A stretch of 19,903 nt of DNA from JBDSGC01 sp046594105 (GCA_046594105.1 JBKJQB010000296.1:1-19903), one strand, 5' to 3'; shown: positions 9,050 through 16,538, numbered from the stretch's first letter. Numbers and translations: made by a program. The notes: a model not told the origin generated them from the letters alone.

Positions 9050-9085
9050 GTAGAAATGACAAACGCCGCGAGTTCGCGGCGTTTG
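9050..9085 (-). terminator. Terminator-like hairpin, probable riboswitch expression platform
   Basis: A perfect stem (arms 9060-9070 and 9075-9085, loop of four bases) starts about 20 bases 3' of the riboswitch aptamer on the minus strand. It is followed by a U-containing stretch (GUCAUUUCU), weaker than a classic U-tract. Its position is that expected for an aptamer-controlled terminator. I could not identify a convincing antiterminator by eye. Confidence 0.6.
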
Positions 9086-9104
9086 CTTGGCCTGCCTTCC
9101 GGCT

Positions 9105-9224
9105 GCCTACGAGGTTAGCTGTCGGATTCGGACTGGAAGCCCTACCGGCTTTTGGCCGGATTCACCCCGGACGGGGGCAAGCCGTCCCTTCGGTTCCCCC
9201 GCTCCTCAACGTCGAGGATTAGGC
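9105..9224 (-). promoter_or_regulatory. Cyclic-di-AMP riboswitch aptamer (ydaO/yuaA class)
   Basis: Read on the minus strand, the segment matches the conserved ydaO/yuaA leader core in order: GAGCGGGGGAACC (9206-9194), GGGGTGAATCC (9168-9158), GGTAGGGC (9146-9139), then GTCCGAATCCGACAGC (9133-9118) and TAACCTCGTAGGC (9117-9105). Helices close as expected: P1 GCCTA (9224-9220) with TAGGC (9109-9105), a CCTC/GAGG hairpin (9217-9204), GACGG/CCGTC, and CCGGC/GCCGG around AAAA. The family binds c-di-AMP and usually lowers expression when ligand is high. A further GCCGCC/GGCGGC hairpin (9250-9231) sits at the predicted RNA 5' end. The next gene downstream is the TonB-dependent receptor. Match is by memory of the consensus, not a covariance search. 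Confidence 0.92.
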
Positions 9225-9257
9225 TGGCAAGCCGCCACACAATCGGCGGCATCCGAG

Positions 9258-9285
9258 AGTGTACGGCTTGTCCGCCCGATGTCAA
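9258..9285 (-). promoter_or_regulatory. Sigma70-like promoter of the riboswitch leader
   Basis: On the minus strand a perfect -35 TTGACA (9285-9280) is separated by 16 bases from TACACT (9263-9258), a fair -10. Transcription would start near 9251, immediately before the first hairpin of the riboswitch leader, so position supports it. Confidence 0.65.
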
Positions 9286-9310
9286 TGCAAGGTTGCGGCT
9301 GGGATCGGCA

Positions 9311-9402
9311 GCAGAAGGCAGAGAGGAGAAACTAGAAACCAGAAAGGATTGAATTCGAGGCGCACGCAAAAGACAGGTTCACCTTCTAGTTTCTGGTTTC
9401 TC
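9311..9402. repeat. Inverted pair of TTCTGGT-family repeats next to tRNA-Phe
   Basis: The stretch 9326-9347 and the stretch 9382-9402 are near-inverted copies (two substitutions and one indel) of a sequence made of TTCTGGT/TTCTAGT heptamers. Together they can form a long hairpin with a loop of about 34 bases. The left copy continues to 9311 with a pyrimidine-rich tail (minus strand) like that of the array at 19822-19883. It lies 3' of tRNA-Phe, so it might also end that transcript, but no T-run follows. Confidence 0.6.
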
Positions 9403-9405
9403 TTG

Positions 9406-9481
<76 letters not shown>

Positions 9482-9633
9482 ATCAAGACAGGGGGGCAAC
9501 TGCGGCGCGAAAAGATAACACAACATCGCGCGGTGCATTCCTTCGATTCGGAGGGAAAAGGAGGCCCGAGACTCTTCCGGTCCCCGGGCGCTTGCAGCCG
9601 TCCTTGCGGCCAGCCGACCGCGATCGCGATCCG

Positions 9634-10527
9634 TTAGTGCATGCGGTCGCGAACCTCCACGGCGAGGTCCCGCAGCGGCTTCGCTGCGGAGCCGAGGTTG
9701 GCGATCGATGCCAGCGAAGTCTCCACCAGTTCGCCGCTCAGTTTCCTGGCCCCTTCGACGCCGGCGAGTTTCACGAAGGTCAGCCGATCGGCATCCTTCC
9801 CCACATCTTTTCCCAGAACCGACGCATCGGCGACGACGTCGAGCACGTCGTCGGTAATCTGGAAGGCCAGCCCGAGGTTTTTGGCGAAGACTTCGATCCG
9901 ATGCAGGGCTGCGGGACTCATGTTGGCGAGCATGCCGCCCACCGCGGCAGCGGCGACAAAGAGCGCGCCGGTCTTCCGGGAGTGGATGAACTCGAGCGAA
10001 TCGAAGTCCAGTCTCGATTCTTCGCTGTGCAGATCGACGGCCTGGCCACCGATAGTCCCGTCCCAGCCGACGGCGTCGACGACTCTGCGGATCACCTGCG
10101 GCAGCGGCCACTGCCGCGGCGACAGCGCGGCATGATTCTTCACCACCAGGCCATACGAGTGATTGAGCAGCGCCACCGCTGAGAGAATGGCCAGGTCCTG
10201 GCCGTACTGGCGATGGAGTGTCGGAGCGCCGCGCCTCTGCTCGGCGTCGTCCATCGCCGGAAGGTCATCGAGGATCAGCGAGGAGGTGTGGATCATCTCC
10301 ATGGCGCTTGCGGCATCGAGCAGCTTTTCTGCAGCGCCTCCCGCAGCCTCGCCAACCGCGAGCAGCAGCACTCCACGAACGCGTTTTCCCGGTGACGTGA
10401 GCGCGGTGCGCAGCGGCGCGGCCAGCGGTTTCGGCGCTCCGGTTCGCGCCGCGACCTTGCTCAGATGGTCGTCGATCATCGCGCGCCGGGCGGCGAAGTA
10501 TTTGTTCACGAACCCGCATGCTACCAT
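9634..10527 (-). CDS. Polyprenyl (geranylgeranyl/farnesyl) diphosphate synthase, IspA/CrtE family
   Basis: This soluble trans-prenyltransferase condenses isopentenyl diphosphate with allylic diphosphates. From the ATG at 10527 it has 297 residues. Visible motifs are GKR (47-49), the first Asp-rich motif DDLPAMD (87-93, the bacterial DDxxxxD form) followed by RRG, and the second DDVLD (226-230). Positions -4 and -5 before the first motif are both Ser (82, 83). In this family aromatic residues there restrict products to C15, so a C20 product is inferred, not shown. Start is uncertain: a GTG at 10508 gives VNKYFAARRAM, closer to usual family N-termini. The long upstream extension of the frame (to 11010) is antisense to the chemoreceptor and rejected. 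Confidence 0.93.
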   Translation of the reverse strand: MVACGFVNKYFAARRAMIDDHLSKVAARTGAPKPLAAPLRTALTSPGKRVRGVLLLAVGEAAGGAAEKLLDAASAMEMIHTSSLILDDLPAMDDAEQRRGAPTLHRQYGQDLAILSAVALLNHSYGLVVKNHAALSPRQWPLPQVIRRVVDAVGWDGTIGGQAVDLHSEESRLDFDSLEFIHSRKTGALFVAAAAVGGMLANMSPAALHRIEVFAKNLGLAFQITDDVLDVVADASVLGKDVGKDADRLTFVKLAGVEGARKLSGELVETSLASIANLGSAAKPLRDLAVEVRDRMH

Positions 10528-10543
10528 CGCCAAGAGAGGGTCG

Positions 10544-13500
10544 ATGAGCTTCTTCAAGTGGACGAGAACGCAGCAGATGTGGCTGCTCATGGTCGTCTGT
10601 TTCTTACTGTTTTCCGGCCTGATCGCGCTGGTGCCGGGCATGACCCTCCCGCTTTTCTGGAGGGTCCTGGCCGCTGGTGCGCTCACCTCGATCCTGACCG
10701 CCAGCCTGTTCGAATTCTGGCTTCGCCGCACGTTGCGCCATCGCGAGCGGACCGCGCAACTGATCACCCGCATTGCCACCGGGGACCTCGCCGTCGGTGG
10801 TGCAGACATCGCTCGGGCCACCAGGTCGCAGAACACCGCCGCGGCCCTGCGCGCTCTGGTGGTCAACCTCGAGCGGACCATTCGACGGTTCGGCCAACTC
10901 GCCGCCGACGTCTCTGCGGTCAGCGAATCGATCAACAGCCGGGCGCGGATCCTCGGAAGGAGCGCCGCGGAGCAGTTGTTTTCCACCGATTCCGCATCCG
11001 CGTCGATCACTCAGATCGACACCTCCATCAATACCGTGCGCACGAACATGGAAGAGCTCTCCGCCAACGCGGAAGAGACGTCCACCTCCGTTCTCCAGAT
11101 GTCCGCCAGCATCGAGGAAGTCAGCAAGATCGCGGAGACCCTGGCCGAGTTTGTCGAGCAGACGTCCACGGCGCTCGAGCAGATGAGCGCATCCATCAAC
11201 GAAGTGGCCACCAACACGGAGAGCTTTTCCTCATTCGCCACCCAGACCGCCAGTTCCATGGTGGAGATGAACATCACCACCGAGGAGATCGGCAAGTCGG
11301 CCAGGCAGTCGGCGGAGCTGTCCCGCTACGTCAAGGACGCGGCGAGCGAGGGGCGCATTGCCGTCACCGGGTCCGTGGAGGGCATGCGCAACATCCAGGT
11401 GGCCGTGGAGGAGGCGAAGATCGCGCTCAACGAGCTCGCGGAGCGCTCCGACGAGATCGGCGAGATCGTCCGGGTGATCGACGAGATCGCCGGTCAGACC
11501 AACCTCCTCGCTCTCAACGCAGCCATCATCGCGGCACAGGCCGGTGAGCGAGGCAAGGGATTCGCCGTGGTCGCCGACGAGATCCGCGATCTTTCTGAGC
11601 GCACTTCGGTGTCCACCGACGAGATCCGCACCCTGATCTCGAACGTGCAGAACTCCGTCAGCCGCGCCGCCGAACAGATGACCATCAGCTCCGACCGGGT
11701 CGCTGACGGCGTGAACCTGACCGCGCGGGCCGAACTGGTCCTCGAGAAGATCCTCGACATCACAGCGCGATCGACCAGTTCCATCGCCGAGATCGCCAAG
11801 GCCACGGCGGAACAGTCGCGCGGCAGCGCGGCGGCAACGCGGGCCATCGAGGAAGTGACCAAGATGGTCCAGCAGACGGCCGCGGCCACGCAGCAGCAGT
11901 CGCAGACCGCGAGAAAAGTCGGTGAACAGGCCTCCACGGTCCGCGACTACACCAAGCACCTCAAGCGGGCCATGAAAGAACAGGAGAGCGGCAGCCGGGC
12001 CATCAGCAGGGCGATGGAAAACGTGATGTCTCTCGTGCAGAACGTATTGGAGTCCACCTCGGTGCTGGCGGCGGAGAGCGGAGCGATCGTCAAGTCCATG
12101 GCCGTTGTGCAGCTCGCCTCCAGGGACAGCAACGTCTCCCTCGGCGATCTCAATCAGATGTCCACAACGCTCTCCCACGAGTCCACGCTGCTCAAACAGG
12201 AGCTGGACCGCTTCACCCTTCCGGTGCCGGACGCCGGCGGCCGCGCCGTCACCGCCACCGTTCTCTGGCAACAGCTGACCCTCGACCCCATTCACATCGG
12301 CGCTGCGGCCCTGGGGTTCATGTCCCGCATGGTGCACGAGACCCTGGTCAGCTACGGCGAAGGCGCAGAGCTCATCCCCGCCCTGGCTGAGCGCTGGGAG
12401 GTCCTCGAGCAGGGGCATGTGTACCGGATGCATCTGCGCAGGAACGTCAAGTTCCACAACGGCCGGACCATGGAGGCCCGCGACATTCACGACTCGCTGG
12501 TGCGGCTGCTGCTTCCGGATCAGAAGGCCGGAAGCGCCTGGATCATGAAAAACGTGCGCGGATCAGCCGACGTGATGGAAGGGCGCACCCGGACACTCTC
12601 CGGCATCCAGGCTCGCGATGCTTACACCGTCGACTTCATTCTCGACGAACCGCTGGCTTTTTTTCTTTCGCTGCTCACGATGAATGAGGTGGCCATCGTG
12701 CCGGCCGAGGAGACCCGCGATGCGGAACGGTTCCGCACCCATGCGGTGGGGGCAGGCGCCTTCCGGGTCCAGGAGGTTGTGGAAGGAACGCATGTGCACC
12801 TGGTGCGCAACGAGAACTTCTTCATCGCCGGCCAGCCACACCTCGATGAGCTGGTCTTCCGGCTGGATCTGCGCAGTTTCCGGGACGTGGCAGAAGCTTT
12901 CCTGCGAGGCGAGATCGATGTGGCCCACGGCGTCCCTCTGAGCATGGTGAGCGAAATCCGCAAGGACGAACGACTGTCCCCTTACCTCCTCCAGACCGTG
13001 CAGCTTCACTCTTCCTACTTCGCCTACGATTGCTCCACTGCCCCGTTCGATCGCCTGGAAGTCCGGCAGGCTGTGGCCCATGCCGTCGATCGAGACCGCA
13101 TCAACGAGAAGGTTTTCTCCGGACTCTCCGTCGTGGCGAAGTCCCTGATCCCTCCCGGTCTTATGGGCTACGACCCTGCGCTGGAAGGCAACGTCTACGA
13201 TCCGGAGCGGTCGCGCGCGCTGCTGCGGCAGGCCGGACAAGGTGGCGGATTCAAGGTCGCGTACCGCACCTGGGACACGGACGAGTTCAACAACTCAGGG
13301 GTCCTCGCTCTGGTCATTGAAGACCTGGCCGCGGTGGGGATCGAAGTCCAGGTCACGCGGCATGACGCAGTGGAAGCGAGACGACCGTTGGAGAGCCGCG
13401 GACACGGGATGGTATTCTGCGGCAACTGGTACGCGGATTTCCCCGATCCCGACAACTTCTTCTACGTGTTTTTCCACGGGGACACGAGCTCGCTACGCGG

Positions 13501-13756
13501 GATTTTCTATCATCGCAACGAGATCGATGCCGACATCGTCGAGGCCCGGCGATCCAACGATGTGGACCGCCGCACCGCCATCTACCGCGATCTCGATCGG
13601 ATGGTCGTCCGTGAGGCTCCGATCCTGCCTCTCTTTCACGAGCGTCTCTTCGTGCTGCACAAGCCTCACATTCGCGGCGTGCGCACATCGCTGGTGCCTC
13701 CCCCCGTTCGCTACACCGACGTGTGGGTGGAGCGGCAGGTCGCCGACACGGATTGA
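10544..13756 (+). CDS. Chemoreceptor (MCP) fused to a C-terminal family-5 solute-binding domain
   Basis: The 1070-residue protein has two transmembrane helices (~12-31 and ~37-57) joined by only a few residues, so no extracellular sensor domain. A HAMP-like segment (~58-110) follows, then a long helical signalling hairpin (~110-560) with tip QTNLLALNAAIIAAQAGE around residues 316-335. Residues ~565-1070 match oligopeptide/nickel-type (SBP_bac_5) binding proteins: LAERWEVLEQGHVYRMHLRR, VKFHNGRTMEARDI, GAGAFRV, VRQAVAHAVDRDRI. No signal or membrane helix precedes this domain, so it should face the cytoplasm. The ATG at 10544 has a GAGAGGG ribosome site; the open frame upstream is antisense to the prenyl synthase. 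No cheA, cheW, cheR or cheB gene is in the window. Ligand and partners are unknown. Confidence 0.93.
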   Translation: MSFFKWTRTQQMWLLMVVCFLLFSGLIALVPGMTLPLFWRVLAAGALTSILTASLFEFWLRRTLRHRERTAQLITRIATGDLAVGGADIARATRSQNTAAALRALVVNLERTIRRFGQLAADVSAVSESINSRARILGRSAAEQLFSTDSASASITQIDTSINTVRTNMEELSANAEETSTSVLQMSASIEEVSKIAETLAEFVEQTSTALEQMSASINEVATNTESFSSFATQTASSMVEMNITTEEIGKSARQSAELSRYVKDAASEGRIAVTGSVEGMRNIQVAVEEAKIALNELAERSDEIGEIVRVIDEIAGQTNLLALNAAIIAAQAGERGKGFAVVADEIRDLSERTSVSTDEIRTLISNVQNSVSRAAEQMTISSDRVADGVNLTARAELVLEKILDITARSTSSIAEIAKATAEQSRGSAAATRAIEEVTKMVQQTAAATQQQSQTARKVGEQASTVRDYTKHLKRAMKEQESGSRAISRAMENVMSLVQNVLESTSVLAAESGAIVKSMAVVQLASRDSNVSLGDLNQMSTTLSHESTLLKQELDRFTLPVPDAGGRAVTATVLWQQLTLDPIHIGAAALGFMSRMVHETLVSYGEGAELIPALAERWEVLEQGHVYRMHLRRNVKFHNGRTMEARDIHDSLVRLLLPDQKAGSAWIMKNVRGSADVMEGRTRTLSGIQARDAYTVDFILDEPLAFFLSLLTMNEVAIVPAEETRDAERFRTHAVGAGAFRVQEVVEGTHVHLVRNENFFIAGQPHLDELVFRLDLRSFRDVAEAFLRGEIDVAHGVPLSMVSEIRKDERLSPYLLQTVQLHSSYFAYDCSTAPFDRLEVRQAVAHAVDRDRINEKVFSGLSVVAKSLIPPGLMGYDPALEGNVYDPERSRALLRQAGQGGGFKVAYRTWDTDEFNNSGVLALVIEDLAAVGIEVQVTRHDAVEARRPLESRGHGMVFCGNWYADFPDPDNFFYVFFHGDTSSLRGIFYHRNEIDADIVEARRSNDVDRRTAIYRDLDRMVVREAPILPLFHERLFVLHKPHIRGVRTSLVPPPVRYTDVWVERQVADTD

Positions 13757-13774
13757 CGGCAGGCGGAGAGGCTG

Positions 13775-14713
13775 TCAGTCGGGGGCGCCGGGAACGGCAC
13801 ACCCGATGGCCGCAGGCGGCGAGAGGCGGCCCGAGAGGTACACCCCGGCGATGATCATCACTCCCGCAACCAGGGCCACAGGACGAATGGTCTCGTGCAG
13901 AAAACCAGCAGCCAGAAACACGGTGATCACCGGCTGCAGGTAGCTGTAGGTGGCCACCAGCGAGCTCTCGGCATGAGTGAGGGCCCAGGCGTTGATCACA
14001 TAGCCGGCCACGGTCGGCCCGGCGATGACCATCAGCAGGGCCATCCACGCTTGCATCGGAATGCGATGCCATTGCTCGTGCAGGAGCGACCATCCGGCGA
14101 TGGGCAGCATCAGCACGGCGCCGACCGCGAACATCCGCGAGATCACCCGCCGGGCCGACATGCGCGCCATGGCCGGCTTCGACAACACCAGATACAGAGC
14201 ATAGGAAAGAGAGTTTCCGACGATCAACAGATCGCCGACCAGCGACTTCGAGGCGCCGGCGATGCCCTCGCCTCCCAGGACCAGGATGGCCCCGCTGGCG
14301 GCCAGCGCGATCCCTGACAACTTCGATGGCGTGGCCCGCTCACGGCGCAGAAAAATCGCAGCGCCCAGGGCGAACATCGGAATCGTGGTGATCAGGATGG
14401 CCGCGACATGAGCGCTGGTCAACGCCAGCCCCGCCAAAAACAGCGACTGGTTGATGACCACGCCGAGAATGGAAAAGCCCACCAGCTGCCAGGAGTCTCC
14501 GCGGGTCAGCGGTGCAGGGTTTCGCTCTCTCATCACTCCATTGAGAATGATGGCCGAGCCGAGCACGCGCAGATAGGCAAAGGTCAACGGCGAAAAGCCG
14601 CGCAGCGCCACTTTGGAAATGATGTAGTTGAGCGAGAAGAGCACCGCCACCAGAGCCATCGCGCCATGAACGAGCCGTCTGGAGGGAGGGACCCCTGGTT
14701 CCCTGGAAGACAA
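13775..14713 (-). CDS. EamA/DMT-superfamily permease
   Basis: This is an inner-membrane transporter of the drug/metabolite (EamA) superfamily with ten predicted helices in two homologous halves. The first half starts MALVAVLFSLNYIISKVAL and includes FAYLRVLGSAIIL; the second starts at SLVGDLLIVGNSLSYALYLVLSK and includes VAGYVINAWALTHAESSLVATYSYLQPVI. Substrate cannot be predicted; family members move metabolites or amino acids, often outward. Start is unclear. A TTG at 14713 keeps a basic cytoplasmic N-terminus (SSREPGVPPSRRLVHGAM); an ATG at 14659 begins directly at helix 1; neither has a good ribosome site. The open frame to 14794 runs into a TTCTGG-type repeat and is unlikely. It converges on the chemoreceptor with an 18-base gap and no visible terminator. 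Confidence 0.88.
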   Translation of the reverse strand: MSSREPGVPPSRRLVHGAMALVAVLFSLNYIISKVALRGFSPLTFAYLRVLGSAIILNGVMRERNPAPLTRGDSWQLVGFSILGVVINQSLFLAGLALTSAHVAAILITTIPMFALGAAIFLRRERATPSKLSGIALAASGAILVLGGEGIAGASKSLVGDLLIVGNSLSYALYLVLSKPAMARMSARRVISRMFAVGAVLMLPIAGWSLLHEQWHRIPMQAWMALLMVIAGPTVAGYVINAWALTHAESSLVATYSYLQPVITVFLAAGFLHETIRPVALVAGVMIIAGVYLSGRLSPPAAIGCAVPGAPD

Positions 14714-14837
14714 GCCGCGTATGGTAGCGCGGGCCGACCGGGGGGAAGGCAGAAACCAGCAGAGAGATGATGGCCAGAGCCAGATCAAAAGCAAGAGATT
14801 CCCGGCGACATTGTTCTTGCTCGGTTCCCGATGCCCT

Positions 14838-14876
14838 GCCTTCTACCTTCTGGTTTCTGGTTTCCCCCCCCCCCCG
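14838..14876 (+). repeat. TTCTGGT-family repeat followed by a 12-C tract
   Basis: Two heptamers of the TTCTGGT family (14848-14863) run straight into twelve C residues (14864-14875), one G and four more C. An inverted fragment of the same family (GGCAGAAACCAG) sits at 14748-14759. The C-run lies just upstream of the putative -10 of the sigma-factor operon. Homopolymers of this length are prone to slippage and to sequencing error. Confidence 0.8.
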
Positions 14877-14882
14877 CCCCCT

Positions 14883-14888
14883 CATAAT
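14883..14888 (+). promoter_or_regulatory. Putative -10 box of the sigma-factor operon
   Basis: CATAAT matches five of six bases of the sigma70 -10 and would start transcription about 30 bases before the ATG at 14924. No good -35 is seen; the spacer region is mostly the C-tract. An ECF-type promoter recognised by the encoded sigma factor is an alternative I cannot verify. Confidence 0.35.
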
Positions 14889-14923
14889 GTAAACAACACG
14901 CTCCCTCCCCCGTCCAAGAATCG

Positions 14924-15544
14924 ATGGGAAGCGTAACGGCCTTTCGCGTGCACCAGATCGACCAGACAAGCCCCAGCGATCGCGAGCTCATCGCCCGCAC
15001 GCTGGAGGGCGACGGCGACGCGTACGGCATGCTGGTGAATCGGTTCCAGCGGCGGATCCACCGGGTGGCGCTGGCCATCGTCCGGGACGAGGCGGAGGCC
15101 GACACGATCACCCAGGACACCTTCGTGCAGGCCTACACCAGCCTGGCTCGTTTTGAAGGGCGGTCGGAGTTCGAGACCTGGCTGACCCGGATCACCATCA
15201 ACCGCTCCCGCGACTGGCTGCGCCGCCGGCGTTTCGTCAGCCTGTTCTCGCGCGACGAAGAGGACCGCGAAGTGGTGCTGGAGGTCGTCGACGCGCGCCC
15301 CGATCCGGAGCGCGAGCTGCTGTCGCGCCAGTTGCGCATGGCCATCGAGCGCGCCGAGCGCACCCTGTCGGCTCAACAGAAGATCATTTTTCGATTACGA
15401 CACTACGAAGGGCGCGCACTGGAAGAAATCGCGGAGCTTCTCGGATTGCAGTCGGGAACCGTTCGCGCGCATCTCTTCCGCGCCGTCCACAAAATCCGGG
15501 CCGAGCTCACCGGATGGCGCGCCGATCAGAAAGGGAACTCATGA
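14924..15544 (+). CDS. ECF-family RNA polymerase sigma factor
   Basis: The 206-residue protein has a sigma-70 region 2 (~20-100; YGMLVNRFQRRIHRVALAIV, DTITQDTFVQAY, FETWLTRITINRSRDWLRRRR) and region 4 (~140-195; LSAQQKIIFRLRHYEG, LEEIAELLGLQSGTVRAHLFRA), with no regions 1 or 3, as in extracytoplasmic-function sigma factors. It directs RNA polymerase to stress promoters and is normally held by its anti-sigma factor. The start is the first available ATG after an in-frame stop at 14885; its ribosome site is weak. Its stop overlaps the next gene by four bases (ATGA). With an anti-sigma and a Spy-like sensor downstream, an envelope or metal-stress regulon is likely (inference). Confidence 0.95.
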   Translation: MGSVTAFRVHQIDQTSPSDRELIARTLEGDGDAYGMLVNRFQRRIHRVALAIVRDEAEADTITQDTFVQAYTSLARFEGRSEFETWLTRITINRSRDWLRRRRFVSLFSRDEEDREVVLEVVDARPDPERELLSRQLRMAIERAERTLSAQQKIIFRLRHYEGRALEEIAELLGLQSGTVRAHLFRAVHKIRAELTGWRADQKGNS

Positions 15545-16083
15545 CCATGAAACACTTCAGTGAAGCGGATCTTCTGGAAACCTACTATCTGCAGCCAGGC
15601 CAGTCCATGCCGGTGATGATGCATCTGGCGTCCTGTCAGGAGTGCGCCGCAAGGTACGAACGGCTGGAGCGCAAGCTTCGCGAAGCAGCGGTCTGTTCCA
15701 CGGAGAAGCCCGACACGTTCTGGGCGCGCCAGAGACTCTCCGTTGCCCGCCGGATCGCCGCGGTTCGTCCCCAGCCGCTCCAGCTCGTGCGGCCCTTCCG
15801 CGTCGCAGCCGCCGCAGCCCTGGCCTTCTTCCTGGGCGGCGCCGTGGTGTACCAGACGGTCCATCCGCAATTCCCCCATCACTGGACCGAGGCGCACGCG
15901 CCGGCGGTGGCTTCTGCCGCTCCTTCCACAGCCTCGAGCGGCACCGTCAAGGCGAACGGAGCGCCGCAGGCAACCGAACCCTCAGCCGATCCCTGGCAGT
16001 CCGAGGAGCTGCGCGACTTCCATGCAGTGGTGCAGTGGGAATCGTGGATGCCGGAGACGAAGACGAAGGGAGCGAACTCGTGA
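15541..16083 (+). CDS. Membrane anti-sigma factor with zinc-finger (ZAS-like) motif
   Basis: The 180-residue protein starts at the ATG overlapping the sigma stop. Its N-terminal half holds a HxxxCxxC motif (His28, Cys32, Cys35), the signature of zinc-binding anti-sigma domains that wrap around ECF sigma factors. One transmembrane helix follows (~85-105, PFRVAAAAALAFFLGGAVVY), then a Pro/Ala-rich periplasmic tail of ~75 residues. It probably keeps the sigma factor inactive at the membrane and releases it on a periplasmic signal. Its stop overlaps the next gene's GTG by four bases (GTGA), so all three genes should be translated together. I infer partner identity from position. Confidence 0.88.
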   Translation: MTMKHFSEADLLETYYLQPGQSMPVMMHLASCQECAARYERLERKLREAAVCSTEKPDTFWARQRLSVARRIAAVRPQPLQLVRPFRVAAAAALAFFLGGAVVYQTVHPQFPHHWTEAHAPAVASAAPSTASSGTVKANGAPQATEPSADPWQSEELRDFHAVVQWESWMPETKTKGANS

Positions 16084-16538
16084 TCAAACGATCCATTCTT
16101 CTGTTCCTGGCCTCGCTTCTGGTCACTTCGCTGGCCGCTGCCGATCCGAGTCTGCCTCCCGGAAAGTGGTGGCGCCGCCCGGAGATCGTGCAGACGCTGG
16201 CTCTTACGGACGAACAGCAGGACCGGCTGGACCAGGTCTTCCGTACCGCAGCGGGCGATCTGATCGACCTTCGTGGCGCAGTGGAGAAGCAGAACATCTC
16301 GCTGCGCGGCCTTCTCGATCAGGCACAGCTCGATCGCGCGGCCATCCATCGCGAGGCAGCCCGGCTGAGCGAAGCCAAGGGGCGGCTCTTCGATCGTGAG
16401 CTGTCGATGCTCGTCGACATGCGCGGCGTCCTGACCGACCCTCAATGGAAGCGCATGCGCAACCAGCTCGATCGCCTCGGCGACGCGCAGCGCCAGCAAC
16501 AGCAGCCCATGATGCGGCGGAACAGGCAGCGGCCCTAG
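16080..16538 (+). CDS. Spy/CpxP-like periplasmic protein (periplasmic heavy-metal sensor type)
   Basis: With a GTG start overlapping the anti-sigma stop, the 152-residue product has a signal peptide (~1-21, cut near SLAAA-DP) and an all-helical, charged mature part. Two LTxxQ-type motifs are present, LTDEQ (42-46) and LTDPQ (118-122), the hallmark of the Spy/CpxP family, which act as periplasmic chaperones or, in CnrX/ZraP relatives, as metal sensors. The C-terminus is rich in Gln and Arg. Its place after sigma and anti-sigma resembles the Cnr-type arrangement, in which such a protein passes the signal to the anti-sigma factor. Metal binding cannot be claimed: His90 is the main candidate and there is no Cys. 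Confidence 0.85.
   Translation: MIKRSILLFLASLLVTSLAAADPSLPPGKWWRRPEIVQTLALTDEQQDRLDQVFRTAAGDLIDLRGAVEKQNISLRGLLDQAQLDRAAIHREAARLSEAKGRLFDRELSMLVDMRGVLTDPQWKRMRNQLDRLGDAQRQQQQPMMRRNRQRP

Noticed and set aside
8983..9222. 79-codon plus-strand frame, with other short frames in 9087-9369
   Set aside because: They are antisense to the riboswitch leader and hairpins; base conservation there is explained by RNA structure.
10163..10543. In-frame N-terminal extension of the chemoreceptor
   Set aside because: It overlaps the prenyl synthase antisense, lacks protein-like character, and a good ribosome site plus membrane helix start at 10544.
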